From assembly GCA_010645155.1 (NCBI GenBank), contig CM021319.1:9219844-9283843 (forward strand): DNA of 64,000 nt, read 5' to 3'. A program made the position numbers and the translations under genes. Shown in pieces: positions 47,270 through 58,106 of the stretch. Within the stretch, counting starts at the first letter, position 1; each line of letters opens with the position of its first letter. A model generated the notes under the pieces. It had not been told where the DNA came from, ran no database searches, and saw nothing but the letters and a program-made list of their open reading frames with translations. Source of the stretch: Tigriopus japonicus. Its lineage: Eukaryota > Arthropoda > Copepoda > Harpacticoida > Harpacticidae.

Positions 47270-50200
47270 GGAAATGAATGGAGCATTACTCGATCCTCGT
47301 TTCGGGAACATTGATCTCTTGGGCGACACGTTTGACACCCCTTTTTGATGGCATCGTCTCAAACAAGAAGTTTTACACGTTTTACCTCTTCAAAGTCCAC
47401 TGAAGAACTTGATAAGGAGGTTCCATTTGGAGGCAATGGATCCATCCATCTTGGAACCACTCCTTGATGGATTCAAGAAGAACTCTAGACTGGACTCAAA
47501 TGATTTGGAACAAACAGATGACATCCCATGGATTCACTCACCCTTGGAAAAACTCTCGTCATATTGCATGAGTAAGAAATGGTTCCACATTTCTCAAGCA
47601 AACGCCATAGTGTTATATGAACGTGGATTTTACCGTTTTAGCAACCCTTTCCACAAAACATGAAAAATATTTAAAAAATGTCGTTTTCCAATTTTAAAAC
47701 TAGTACAATATGTACAAGCATTCTAGAATGATAATCGTTGAGCCAAATAGCGATCTGTCTGGTGAGCGATGAATCATTTCCGCATATGCTTTGTGCTCTT
47801 TTATCTTACGCCAATGTTCCAAGACGCTCTTCAATCTGATAAAACTCTACACTGGTAATACACAAGTGATCTCGCTGACATGTTTCCAACTCATGGATCA
47901 TGGTTTTTATGGCAGTAAATCAGGCAGCAGCCAAAGTTTACCCCCTACAATTGTACCCCGAGCTCGACGAGTAATGAGTTAATCTTTAGTCTGGATCCCT
48001 CCCGCAGCGTCACATTCATAAGCAGTGGAACATGAAAATTCTCATTTGCAACCGCTCCTATCCTCAATGGAACATGGTTGTCTGACACACTTATTTGGAC
48101 AAGTTTAACATCTAACCTCAAATTTAACGGTTTTGCTGGAAAGATGGTGTTAAGGAAAAGGTTGCTGATGATTTCAAGGATGATTATATGCAGACCTTGA
48201 GTTTATTGGAAAAATTAGGAAGTCATATGTTTAGGTATTGATATCATTATGGACTTTTCCAATGCTACGGTGTGGAGCATTACGAATATGTTATAAAGCG
48301 CTTTCTCGAAAGTCTCAGAGTATTGCTCTGTGCCTTGTAATCTTGTCGAAATAATATTTAGTGAAAACAGTCGCCTCTAAATGTGAGTCATTAACAAAGG
48401 GCGGGAAGTGGAATAAAAAACAATTTCTAAAAATTTACATAAAACGGCATTTGGGGAAAACGAAACATACTCATCATTTGTGGTAAAAAAACACATATTA
48501 TAGGCTTTTTAGGATATTTTTTTCTAACGAATTGCTAATTTTGTTTACAATTTCAGACAGATTTACACAATGAAATGTGATAATTGTCTTGTCAAAATTT
48601 TGAAAAAGTGCCATGGTCTTTGCTCAACTCTAGAGGGTAGTGGGGTATTGAGAAGGTTTTTTATGCAGTTTTCTTTTTAAATATGGAAAGGAACATATGA
48701 AAAGATCTATTGTGGTCTCTGTGGTCTCTGTGGTCTCTGTTCCTCTTACCGTAGGAATTTTTAAGTTGGATCAACTTTAAAAATCGATTAAGCAACACAG
48801 ACATTTTGACTTCAGTTTCTTTTGATTTTGGTTGATTTTTTCTGCAATATTCAAAAAAACTATTTTTACATGAATTTTGAATTTTGCTTGGGGTTTTAGG
48901 GAGAATTAGTCCATCCAAGTAAAAAAAACGCAAATTTGTTCAAGATAGAATTCATGTTTGATACTTTTGTTCAAACTCGTGTGTTTTTCTTTAATTAGAA
49001 AAAATGCTCAAAATAGACGTTATGAAGTAATATTTGATTTAGAAGTTTAAGAATCACATATGTCCAACTTTTTATCACGTAAACCACCACTTTTACCGTA
49101 TGTAAAATACTTTTCTGGCGTCTAAATACCACATATTTCTAGCCCTTTATTCACTATCAAAGTGAGCATGATTACTTATAAACTTTACGAAATTACATCT
49201 CTTTCAAGGAGACTTGCCTATTTCAAACTGAGAAAATCTTTTGAAATCCTTGCTACAAATATTTCATCAATCAAACTAAACTCATCAAAGTTCACAACGT
49301 GGCTGAAACCTTTTGTACTTCTCCCTTTTCGAAATAGTCAAGAATCCCGATTTTGTTGTACGTGTAGCTAATTTCTTAAGCCTTATTACTTCAAAAATGT
49401 CTACAAATGAAATTCGGGTTAGAACATTTAGCGTCATGATTAGGGTGCTAATCACGTGGAAAAACCGCCTGAAATTGGAAGTTAAAAGGATAACCACGAG
49501 ATCAAAATGACCAATCACTGCATTTCACACTGAATGATTTGTGTTCACCGTCACTCTTTCTGAAAGTCAAACAAAATTGGAAAGTGATTTCCTCAATTGG
49601 TATGGGAATATTGTATCAAAAAATTAATCCATCCACACGCAAGTATGATTCCTATTTGTTTAAAAGTTAAGCGAGCATGATGAATATAGTTTTTTCCTTT
49701 TTAAGTCTTCCATTTTTCACTTCAGTGATCCACCTATACGTCAAATGATTCTGGCTGCTTTTACTTTTATGATGAACGGATGAACCATCACCTATTTTCT
49801 TACTCTCCTACATATGGTGCATTATTCCAAACTACAGTAACTGACCTTCAAGGGGAAATGAGAATATTTACCAAGAGGTCAGATAATTGTAAATTGAGAC
49901 CTCAGCCTTCACACGCCCAGAGGGCACATGGATAATTTTTGATTATCTAAGAAATTTGATCCACCTTCCAAGAAGCAGCCTAATGAACCTCTGTGGAACA
50001 GATCACAACGAGTCGAAAGCACACTCAAACACACTGATTCTATTCCATCTTGGACTCCAGGGTGGGTATACACCGATCTTAATTAGTAATTAGGAATTCA
50101 ATCCTCGTTCCAGAAACTTTAAGACACACGAGACAAAAAAAATATTCTATCCATAGTACAAACAACGTGCTTCAGATTAGGATAAGAATTATTCATTATT

Positions 50201-50617
50201 TTTGTTGCTCTTCAAGATGTTAATGATTTGTGTTTTAGATCTAATTGTAGTTAATTAGAAATCGCCCACGAATCGCCCACACGCCCAAATTGACCACGAT
50301 ACAAATAGGGGTTTGTGCCCATGTATGATCAATGGAAAAAAGAAAAACTTTTCCCGAAGGTCTTAAAAAAAGTGTTTGGAACTAAAGAAGAGCAATTCTG
50401 TACAGTCTAGAGTCTCAGAAGATCCACTTTTTTCTCGACACTACCGCGGACCAAATAAGGTTTTCAACAAAATTTGATACTCGGAGTTTGTGATATTGTT
50501 TAAGCATCCAAAATATTTCACTTTGATACGGTTTGGTTTTGGTTTGATTTTTTCGCAAAAATCTTGCCACCTAACGAATTGGTTACTAAGCTCATATTGA
50601 AGTAGTTCTTGATGTAC
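47270..50617. other. Non-coding AT-rich stretch
   Basis: No gene or bounded element is supported. A nine-base unit GTGGTCTCT is repeated three times at 48,712-48,738. This region leads into the transposon-rich part of the window. Confidence 0.45.
48712..48738. repeat. GTGGTCTCT tandem repeat (3 copies)
   Basis: Three exact direct copies of a nine-base unit, an ordinary short minisatellite. Confidence 0.85.
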
Positions 50618-50937
50618 TACTGATGTGTTTCGAGTTGGATTTTTGGCAGGTTTAAAATTTAGTTTTGTAGGGTCAAAAAGCTGACCATAACTAAACTATT
50701 CAACAGGCAATAGACCTTTTCTACCATAAAATATGGCAGCACTGCCAACTCCAAATCTATAAGTGTAACTACTACTAATGGAATTCGAAATGGAACTAGT
50801 TCGAGTGTTGCCAAATTGGTCCCAGTTTAGGTCTTTTTTAAAAGTTCAATACGGCCTGCCCTTATAAACAGTAGCGAATAAACAGTAATACACTTTGAGT
50901 CAAAAAGGCAGCACTCCTAACTCGAAACACATCACTA
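50618..50937. mobile_element. hAT-like MITE, 320 bases
   Basis: Left end TACTGATGTGTTTCGAGTT and right end, reverse-complemented, TAGTGATGTGTTTCGAGTT form a 19-base inverted repeat with one mismatch. It is flanked by TGATGTAC (50,610-50,617) and TGATTTAC (50,938-50,945), an 8-base duplication with one difference. Eight-base duplications and TAGTGATG-type ends are hallmarks of the hAT superfamily. There is no coding capacity, so it must have been moved by a transposase encoded elsewhere. Confidence 0.78.
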
Positions 50938-51068
50938 TGATTTACTAAATAAAGCCACGACACAAATATAGAAGCCCGTGTAAGATTTGATAAGATTTGA
51001 TATTTGTACTCTAAGGCGATAGTGGATATTGTTTTGAGTAGGTTTTGCAAAGTTAGTCTCATAATTAA

Positions 51069-54020
51069 AGGCTAGTCTACACATGAAACATTTTGGCTAG
51101 ATTATTTGTCAAATATTCCGAAAATGTTTGGTGTTTGCCAAATGTTTCCTTTTTGTTGCTTCTACACGTGAACGTGCAGTTTGTCAAATATTTTTACCCT
51201 TGGCCAGAGTGTTGCCCATTTTTTCAAATTGTTTCAAACTGGCACTGCCAAATACTGTTTAAAAACCAGTCACCTTTGGCAGAGTCCCGTAATTTAGAAA
51301 GTGAATTGTATACTGCCACATATTGTCACTTTTCAACGACATTTTTTTCAATCTTGCTTTCTGCCTGAGACTTTTTTCTTTCCTTCAGTACTCATAACGC
51401 GACACTATGGACATTGACAATATTTACAATCATTTTTAGTCCTTTTCTTGTCCCCCCCCCCAAACTATTTTGAGACCTCTACTCTCCACTGGAATTTGGT
51501 TTTGTCGAGTTGGGTTTTGGTGAACATTGGCAGTTAGAACTGCCACTTGGCAACGTTGCTACCTTGTAAACTCCTCCGAACCTGTCAGTTGACTACTGAT
51601 GTTAAACAAGCTGACTGGCTTGATGCCATTGATTCCGATGCTTTATGGGACGATCAGGCTCGGAAAGAATCAAGCATGCTCGATTCATTTGCAGCTGATT
51701 CAGCGCCGCCAATTTAACTATAAAATTTATAAGGCTTTCAAGTGGAAATCATATGGTTCTATTTATCAAATTCACTTGCTTTACCTTTTGTGATGAATTT
51801 AGAACAACGTTTGTGCCAAACAAAACCAATATTCTGTGGAAAAATGATGTTTCCATGGTGTCTGGCTTTTTAAGATGGCTTGAGCATGTTTCTAATATGG
51901 AACACTTATAACGGGAACATTATGCGATTAGTTTGCGACATTTGAATCATTAAAACCAGATTTAAGAAACTGGCATAAATTGATAGAAATTCAAATGCTC
52001 CCACAAGTTAAAAATTAAAAAAATATCGTAACAAGACGCCACTTAACACCTTTTGATGGTTGATTCGAAATTACACCAGTAACTTCATGCTAAAAATTTT
52101 GTCTTCATGACGATTTTTGGTCTAAAAATGACTCTGCCATCCTCTTGCCTCATCAAAATCTGGCAACACTCCATGTTCTGTTCTGTTCTGAGTTGTGTGG
52201 AAAGTAAACATTGGAAAAAGGCGAAAAATTTTAAGTCCGCGTGGGAGTTCCTCATTGCCGTGTTCTCCAAGTATCTTAAGCGATATGCGGGATTTTCTTT
52301 TTCTTTAAACAGTGACACCACATATTTCACAACGCACACCCGCCCCATCGATGTCTAACTCAAGAAACTCTCCGTCCATCGGGTAGCAGGAATTAAGAAG
52401 GGACATTGCTTCAACAGCCAAAGTCTTTCACTTTTTGAGGACATTCAATTTCTCTTCAGTTCCCGACCTGATTCTCTCGATCCCATCATCATTTTGGCGT
52501 AGCCGCTTTTTTCTATTTCTCAAGATCTTTATTCAAATTCTCAAGATAAAAAACAGTGAAGGGCACCTTTCGTGTTAACCAAGTGGCAATGGTATTTTTT
52601 ATGTGGGGAACTTCTTCACTAGTTTCGTGTTTCATTTTTCTGTGTGACAATAATGATTGTTTTGAAATATATAATGACAAAATGCGCAAGTCAAAGTGTA
52701 TATTTATTAATGGGTTACATTATGTTTATTGGTAATGTCTCTTATAAAATATTTTTGTAGGGACACTTCTTGATGTTTATTGATGTGGCAGTAGATAACT
52801 GCTTTAATATTTTGGAAACGTTGTTTTTGAGGGACACCAATTGATTGACACAAGCCCTAATAATAAATCCAGCATACACACTGGAAAGGCAAAGTTAACT
52901 GAGAATATGTGGCATGAATTGGTACAAACTAGAACAAATATATTTAGCATTTCACCCGGAAAGTAGTTTGCACTAATACTAATAGTTGAGTTGAATGAAG
53001 CAAAGAGCCTGTGAAACACCTGCTCTACTTGTCAGATAATAGCTTTGCTAAATCCATTTTTTCTTAAGCCAAATCTTCTTCTTGCTTGGAAAACTTTAAC
53101 AATAAATTAACAAACATGTTGAAAATATGAAATATTAAAAGATAACAGTGATCAAATTCATTTTTCTTGAAAAAGTTGGACACTTACATTGCCCAATTCA
53201 GGAATATGTAGTCAATTGGCAATTCATACGTGTTATTAATGAGAAAAAATGGCAGGGCTTCAATTAGTAAACTTTCCAATCAAAATAATAAGTGTGGCTG
53301 AGTGATGGCATGATGGTACTTTCATGAAGTAACTGGAAGGAATTTGTTCGGTTTAGTATAATGAATATGTCCCTAAACAAATCAAATTTTATTTTCTAGC
53401 ATAAAATTTGGAAATATTAACAATTTTGTCCTCTTCATGAATCATTTTTTGAACCAAGCAATGGAAGATGCCAAAGAAAGCAGTCACCCTAACCACCTTG
53501 TTCTAAGGCCCATATCAGCAAAAAAGCTTGATTCCATTCTGATTCCATTCCAATACAAGATCGTTTTTGACTCAGCCTCAACAGCTTGAAGATCGAAAAT
53601 CAGCATCAAGCCCCATCACTACAGTTGACGCATTTGAGACGTGACTAGTCCATAACACTACCAAATGATTATCGATGACTTTTGATGTCGTCCATCCACG
53701 TGGATTCTTGCAAACTTTTACAAATGACGTTCAATTTTGGTGATCTTGATGCCAAAAGTAAGGGAATTATTGTTTTGTCCTTCAATTCATTAACTTGAAA
53801 CATTTTACTTAATAATAATTGTTTCGTGGTTGGACACCCTGCACGCATCGATGTGTATTTCGATTGTCGACGAGAAAAAGTTAGCCTAACGACAAATAAT
53901 TTTTCAACATGTTCAAAGTCAGAAATATTTGACAAACAGAAAATAACATTTGCCATCAAGCAAATTTTGTCTTGGATTTGACCAAATATTTGCCGTTTTG
54001 TTTCACGTGTAGACCAGCCT
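51069..54020. mobile_element. 2.95-kb PIF/Harbinger-like element without recognisable transposase
   Basis: Left end AGGCTAGTCTACACATGAA and right end, reverse-complemented, AGGCTGGTCTACACGTGAA are inverted repeats differing at two positions, and the similarity continues for a few more bases. Both sides carry TAA (51,066-51,068 and 54,021-54,023), the 3-base TWA duplication typical of PIF/Harbinger elements, whose ends often start with GGSC..GTCTACAC. The subterminal regions on both sides repeat TTTGTCAAATATT, a plausible transposase-binding motif. Inside, the open frames are short (at most about 96 codons, at 53,669-53,959, minus) and none shows a DDE nuclease or Myb-like domain. It is therefore non-autonomous or heavily decayed. 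Confidence 0.72.
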
Positions 54021-54443
54021 TAAGCTTTTGTTTGTAAGATCTAATTAAAATCAAGTCTTGATTCATAACTTAAGACACAGTCCTGACAATTACAAGGACC
54101 CATGGAATATCAGGAATGGCATGTTTAGAGCCTTCCTTCCCTAAACGCCGCAAAAAAATGATTTTCAATAAAAGGCCGAAAGAACTCCGGGATTTCCCTC
54201 AAAATATAAAGTCGTTTTGTTCGGCGACTCTTGTACCAATATCATGCACGAATGAATTAAAGACTGAAGAATGAATAAATTGCAGACCTGTTCAAGATAG
54301 TTTGAAAAAGTATCTAGATAAGATAGTATTTTCCGCAAAGTATCTAGATAAAGATAGTTTAAGATACTTTCCTGAAAAAGTATCTAGACAAAGATACTTT
54401 AAGATACTTTCCCGAAAAAAGTATCTAGATAAAGATACTTTAG

Positions 54444-55408
54444 GTCATATGTTTTGGTTGTATTGGTCTTGGAATGCTTGCTAGTTTACTTGAAGGTATG
54501 CTACAAAGTCTACTTGAGAGTAAACTTTTCATTAACTTTATAAACACAACTCCTTTGAAGATTTCTGCAAGACTGCAACCCAACCAAATCGCATTCAGTG
54601 ATTCCATATACTAATTCAATTTGAACTTGTGGCACTGCTAGTTTGTTGGGTGTAATTTTGACAAATCGTGCCAAACGCAATATAAATCGTCCAGTTCAAG
54701 TAAATGATGTGAGCATATGTTTTGATGGCAACTCTAGAGAGCGTACTTGTTGGTACACTTCGTAGTTCAATTGGCTGGTTTTGTTGAGACAGCTGCCATT
54801 TTGAAAAGTAAGTCTCTCATTCCAACCTAGAAGTGCCTCTACATCTATGATCGTAAATTCATCCTCTCGAAACACGAATTGCCCGCCGATTCAGCTATTC
54901 CACATTTCTCCTTCTTTATTTCATATTACTCCATTCAACTCAAAACATTGATTGATCTCACAGCAGCATGCAAATTTTGGCAGCTAATTTAAGGAAACAC
55001 TGGAAGGAAGTTCGCTTGCAGTTCGATTGATTAGCGTTGAAGTATTCAAATGGGAGTGCTTCCAGAACGCTGGAATGCTCCTCTCTAGGCGAGCTTCTCG
55101 GAGAACCTCTCATCAATTAAACCTGATGCTAAGCCCAAATAGCGACCCAGCTTGCTAGAAGTTTACTTGAAGTCAATGGAACTAGCACATGTTTGTGCAT
55201 GCTAAACATATGACTAGAGTTGGATTTTTGTTGAAGTATCTACTTGTTGCACCTTGGCACTAGTGGTACACTTCTCTTTTTCATGAGTTGCTTGGTGTAC
55301 TTCTGATTCAAGAAAGCTTATGCTATCAACAAAACGGCTGAAACTGCCTTGAAGTTGCCTTGAAATCAACTTTGCTAGCACACCTTGGAATACACAAAAC
55401 ATATGAAC
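54444..55408. mobile_element. Insertion of about 965 bases within the minisatellite
   Basis: This unrelated segment interrupts the satellite and is bounded by GTCATATGTTTTG on the left and, reverse-complemented, GTTCATATGTTTTG on the right. The similarity of the arms continues loosely with TTGGAATGCTTGCTAG against TTCCAAGGTGTGCTAGC. The flanks (ACTTTAG and CTTTTAAG) look like a decayed duplication of satellite sequence but are not exact. The interior has no recognisable coding region. Confidence 0.5.
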
Positions 55409-55522
55409 TTTTAAGATACTTTCCCGAAAAAAGTATCAAGATAAAGATACTTTAAGATACTTTCCCGAAAAAAGTATCAAGATAAAGATACTTTAAGATA
55501 CTTTCCCGAAAAAAGTATCTAG

Positions 55523-55811
55523 TAGTGATGTGAAATCTGGGCTTGGGCAAGTTTTTCCACGGGAGGTTGCAAGGTAGGGTCGCCTAAGTGAGATTTTGTG
55601 CTTTGCTAACCAACTCAACCAAACACAAATTTGAGGTAAATTTGCAACCCTGATCCAAAGTTACAAAAGTCAGGGGCGCGTTTCTGTGCTTCTTAATGAA
55701 AAACCGGTTTATGAAGATAGGTAGGCTGAAGGGAATACCATTTCACTGAAGGTAAATTGGCGACCCCGGTGTACGATGTCACGAAAAAAGCTTGCCCAAG
55801 TCACATCATTA
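55523..55811. mobile_element. Nested hAT-like MITE, 289 bases
   Basis: The ends are TAGTGATGTGA and, reverse-complemented, TAATGATGTGA, with a second inverted block CTTGGGCAAG(T/C)TTTTT close inside. Perfect copies of GTATCTAG lie on both sides (55,515-55,522 and 55,812-55,819). GTATCTAG is part of the minisatellite unit, so the insertion clearly went into an existing array. It has no coding capacity. Its ends resemble those of the MITE at 50,618-50,937. Confidence 0.85.
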
Positions 55812-55962
55812 GTATCTAGATTAAGATACTTTAAGATACTGTACCGAAAAAAGTATCTAGATTAAGATACTTTAAGATACTTTCTCGAAAAACTATCTAG
55901 CTAAGGTACTTCAAGATACTTTTCAAAAAACGTATCCATATAAGATACTTCTAGGTACTTTT

Positions 55963-56278
55963 CTTCATTATGCATAATGTCAAATTATTTGTGCATTAGG
56001 TATGCACATTGAAAGTGGATGCATTATACATGTTTAAACTTGAGAGTGGACGCATTATGCACATTGAGAGTGGACGCATTATGCACATTGAGAGTGGACG
56101 CATTATGCACATTGAGAGTGGATGCATTATGCACCCTTCTTCAAAGTGGATAATGAATGCATCCTCAGATTCCTCACTCAATGTGCATAATGTGTCCACT
56201 CTCAAGTCTCAACATGCATAATGTGTCCACTTTCAATGTGCATAATGCACAAGTAATTTGACATTGTGCATTATGAAG
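55963..56278. repeat. Foldback element with 24-base tandem repeats
   Basis: The left part (CTTCATTATGCATAATGTC, then AAATTATTTGTGCATTA, TGCACATTGAAAGTGGA) is repeated inverted at the right, so nearly the whole 316 bases can fold on itself. The left arm holds tandem copies of a 24-base unit (GTGGACGCATTATGCACATT plus GAGA), three close to identical plus two variants, at about 56,046-56,125. Because 24 is a multiple of three, an open frame with an 8-residue repeat runs through it; this is a by-product, not a gene. It lies within the minisatellite of the surrounding element. Confidence 0.75.
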
Positions 56279-56661
56279 TAAAGTATCTAAAAGTATCTTT
56301 ATCTAGATACTTTTTGGGAAAATGCATAATGCATACTAACCAATGCATAATGGATGCTTTAACACAAAAGTTTTCCGAAAAAGTATCTAGATAAAGATAC
56401 TTTAAGATACTTTCCCGAAAAAAGTATCTAGATAAAGATACTTTAAGATACTTTCCCGAAAAAAGTATCTAGATAAAGATACATTAAGATACTTTCCCGA
56501 AAAAAGTATCTAGATAAAGATACTTTAAGATACTTTCCCGAAAAAAGTATCTAGATAAAGATACTTTAAGATACTTTCCCGAAAAAAGTATCTAGATAAA
56601 GATAAAAGATAAACTTTTATCTTTTATCTAGATAAGATAATTGAACAGGTCTGATAAATTG

Positions 56662-57061
56662 TCACATTCCATACGGTGCATGGATTTCTCAAAGCTGGAT
56701 TTCGTATGCAGAACGAAGGTGACCGCTTGGTTGGCTAGGGCAGAATAAGAGATGCGCCGTTTTTTGACAATTTTTGTTTGCAGTTTTTTTTTGTAAATTC
56801 GTGGTTTTGAGGCCAATCTATGGCTATTATCGTCATTTCCATGCATTTGTTGGCTATTGGTTGTAATCAAATATTCAATTACCAAATATGTATCAATTCA
56901 GATTCCATTCATGTGTCGAAAAAAGTGTTTCACTCGATTACTTTTTTAACGATTCGCTTAAGTACGCAACTTTTAACTTGACGCAACATAAATAAAATTA
57001 CTCACGCAACTAAAGAGTTTCTTTTTCTCCCGATACGGATGCGAAGTAATCCTGACCTCTC
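56662..57061. other. Spacer between two transposon remains
   Basis: No feature is recognised. It might include the 5' end of the Merlin element, but I found no matching inverted ends. Confidence 0.4.
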
Positions 57062-57745
57062 ATGGCAGCTATTATAACTAACCGTCAGCTGTTGAGGTGG
57101 ATCGTTTTTCGAAACTGGGCGCTTCTCATCGAGTCAATTACTTTGATTTATTTACTGTTGGGCCCGTGATTTCCCATTGGAACACGCAAATCGCGAAAGT
57201 TGAGGAATGGGAAATCATGCTCAGACAGATTGGGCCAATTACTGCCGTGAAGTTTGTGAATAATATCTTCAACACCACGGAGGCAAAATTGGTGGAATTG
57301 ACATTGGTCCTGAAGACACCATCATTCCAAATGTAGTGGAAATCGATGAAAGCTTCTTTTTTCGAAGGAAGTACAATCGAGCGAGGGAGATGGAGGGATG
57401 GTGCCTGGGTATCTGGAGGTATTGAGCGTGGAAGTGGACGATGCTTCTTGATTGAATTTGCTGATAGAACCCGCAACACACTTGAAGAGGCAATTGTGAA
57501 CTACATTGAACCCGGCACCCACATTATCTCTGATGGCTGGGCTGCCTATAATCTCTAAGGACAACTTTGTAGACCCCTATAACCAAACCATTCACACGCA
57601 AAATATTGAAAACACTTAGATGAGGTACAAAAAAACTGAAACGACAACTTGGAACTTCTCGAAGCCTGTTTTCCAGCTACCTCCACGAATTTCAATGGCG
57701 GTGCCATTTTCACGACTATGACATTTTTTCAGCTTTCCTTGGTTT
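57062..57745 (+). pseudogene. Merlin (IS1016/ISXO2-like) transposase, frameshifted
   Basis: Pieces of a DDE transposase of the Merlin superfamily appear in order but in several frames. They are QTDWANYCREVC (57,220s), NVVEIDESFFFRRKYNR with the first catalytic Asp, GRWRDGAWVSGGIERGSG, EFADRTRNTLEEAIVNYI, THIISDGWAAYNL with the second Asp, DNFVDPYN..HTQNIENT with the catalytic Glu, and LKRQLGTSRSLFSSYLHE followed by FQWRCHFHDYDIF. Stops interrupt after CREVCE and NIENT, frame changes occur near 57,385, 57,558 and 57,630, and roughly a dozen residues are missing between the second Asp and the Glu motif. The element is therefore dead. These proteins cut and paste short-ended transposons with 8-9-base duplications. 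The matching inverted ends were not found, so the borders are unknown. Confidence 0.9.
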
Positions 57746-57858
57746 CTCTTCTTGGTTCTATTTGGTTGGAGCGGGCACCCTACAGGATTGGGAAATAATC
57801 GAAACAGGAAATATTTATCCCGCAACCTTTCTTACCCCCCTTACAAGCACAAAATTAC

Positions 57859-58042
57859 CAATGTTTCTTGGGAGCCGTTAGATCCATTCCGGTTGGCTTG
57901 ATTCGCTTCAGGACTGTAAACCATGGCTCACTTCGATCCTTGGAGTTCTTGGAAAAGCGGAAGTATTCAAGATGTATTTCTTGTGCCGTTCGACTCTCTC
58001 CCGACGAACATCCGACCCCGACGCAAAAGTGGCCATAATTGA
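57859..58042 (-). CDS. THAP-type zinc finger exon (partial)
   Basis: On the minus strand a 184-base open exon lies between acceptor GCCGTGACAG and donor CATTG|GTAATT. It enters with two bases and leaves with two bases of split codons and encodes 60 residues. The order CVGVGC, then EYFRFSKN, then EPWFTVLKR matches the first half of a THAP domain, a C2CH zinc finger that binds DNA (first Cys pair, F..F with a basic patch, then a conserved Trp). The second zinc pair (CxxH) would be in the next exon, which I could not identify. THAP domains occur in cellular regulators and in P-element-type transposases. Its setting among transposons makes the latter plausible. It is convergent with the Merlin remains. 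Confidence 0.65.
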
Positions 58043-58106
58043 CTGTCACGGCGAGAAAACGACGTGTTTTCTGACTTACTTCCGTCTTTCCGCACTTCAC
58101 GGCTAT

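Larger units (their letters stand above)
54303..56640. repeat. 41-base hairpin minisatellite in four blocks
   Basis: The unit contains AAAGTATCTAGATAAAGA followed by TACTTTAAGATACTTTCC and CGAAA; the spacing between repeated landmarks is 41 bases. Within each unit AAAGTATC and GATACTTT are inverted, so every copy can fold into a small hairpin. Blocks lie at about 54,303-54,443, 55,409-55,522, 55,812-55,960 and 56,281-56,640. The last is the longest and most regular, with about six copies, and it ends in a long palindromic AAAGATAAAAGAT/ATCTTTTATCTT tract. Copies in the last block are nearly identical, which suggests recent expansion or homogenisation. Confidence 0.85.
54283..56653. mobile_element. 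2.37-kb hAT-like element filled with minisatellite and nested insertions
   Basis: The ends are a perfect 13-base inverted repeat, CAGACCTGTTCAA, and the element is flanked by a perfect 8-base target duplication ATAAATTG (54,275-54,282 and 56,654-56,661). This is the hAT signature (CAG start, 8-base duplication). Instead of a transposase, the interior is a 41-base minisatellite broken into four blocks by other insertions at 54,444-55,408, 55,523-55,811 and 55,963-56,278. The minisatellite runs almost to both ends, so the element may have grown by expansion of its own subterminal repeat. No transposase domain is visible. Confidence 0.85.

Noticed and set aside
56009..56221. Open frames with an 8-residue repeat on both strands
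   Set aside because: Produced by a 24-base tandem repeat inside a foldback element; no start context, signal or domain.
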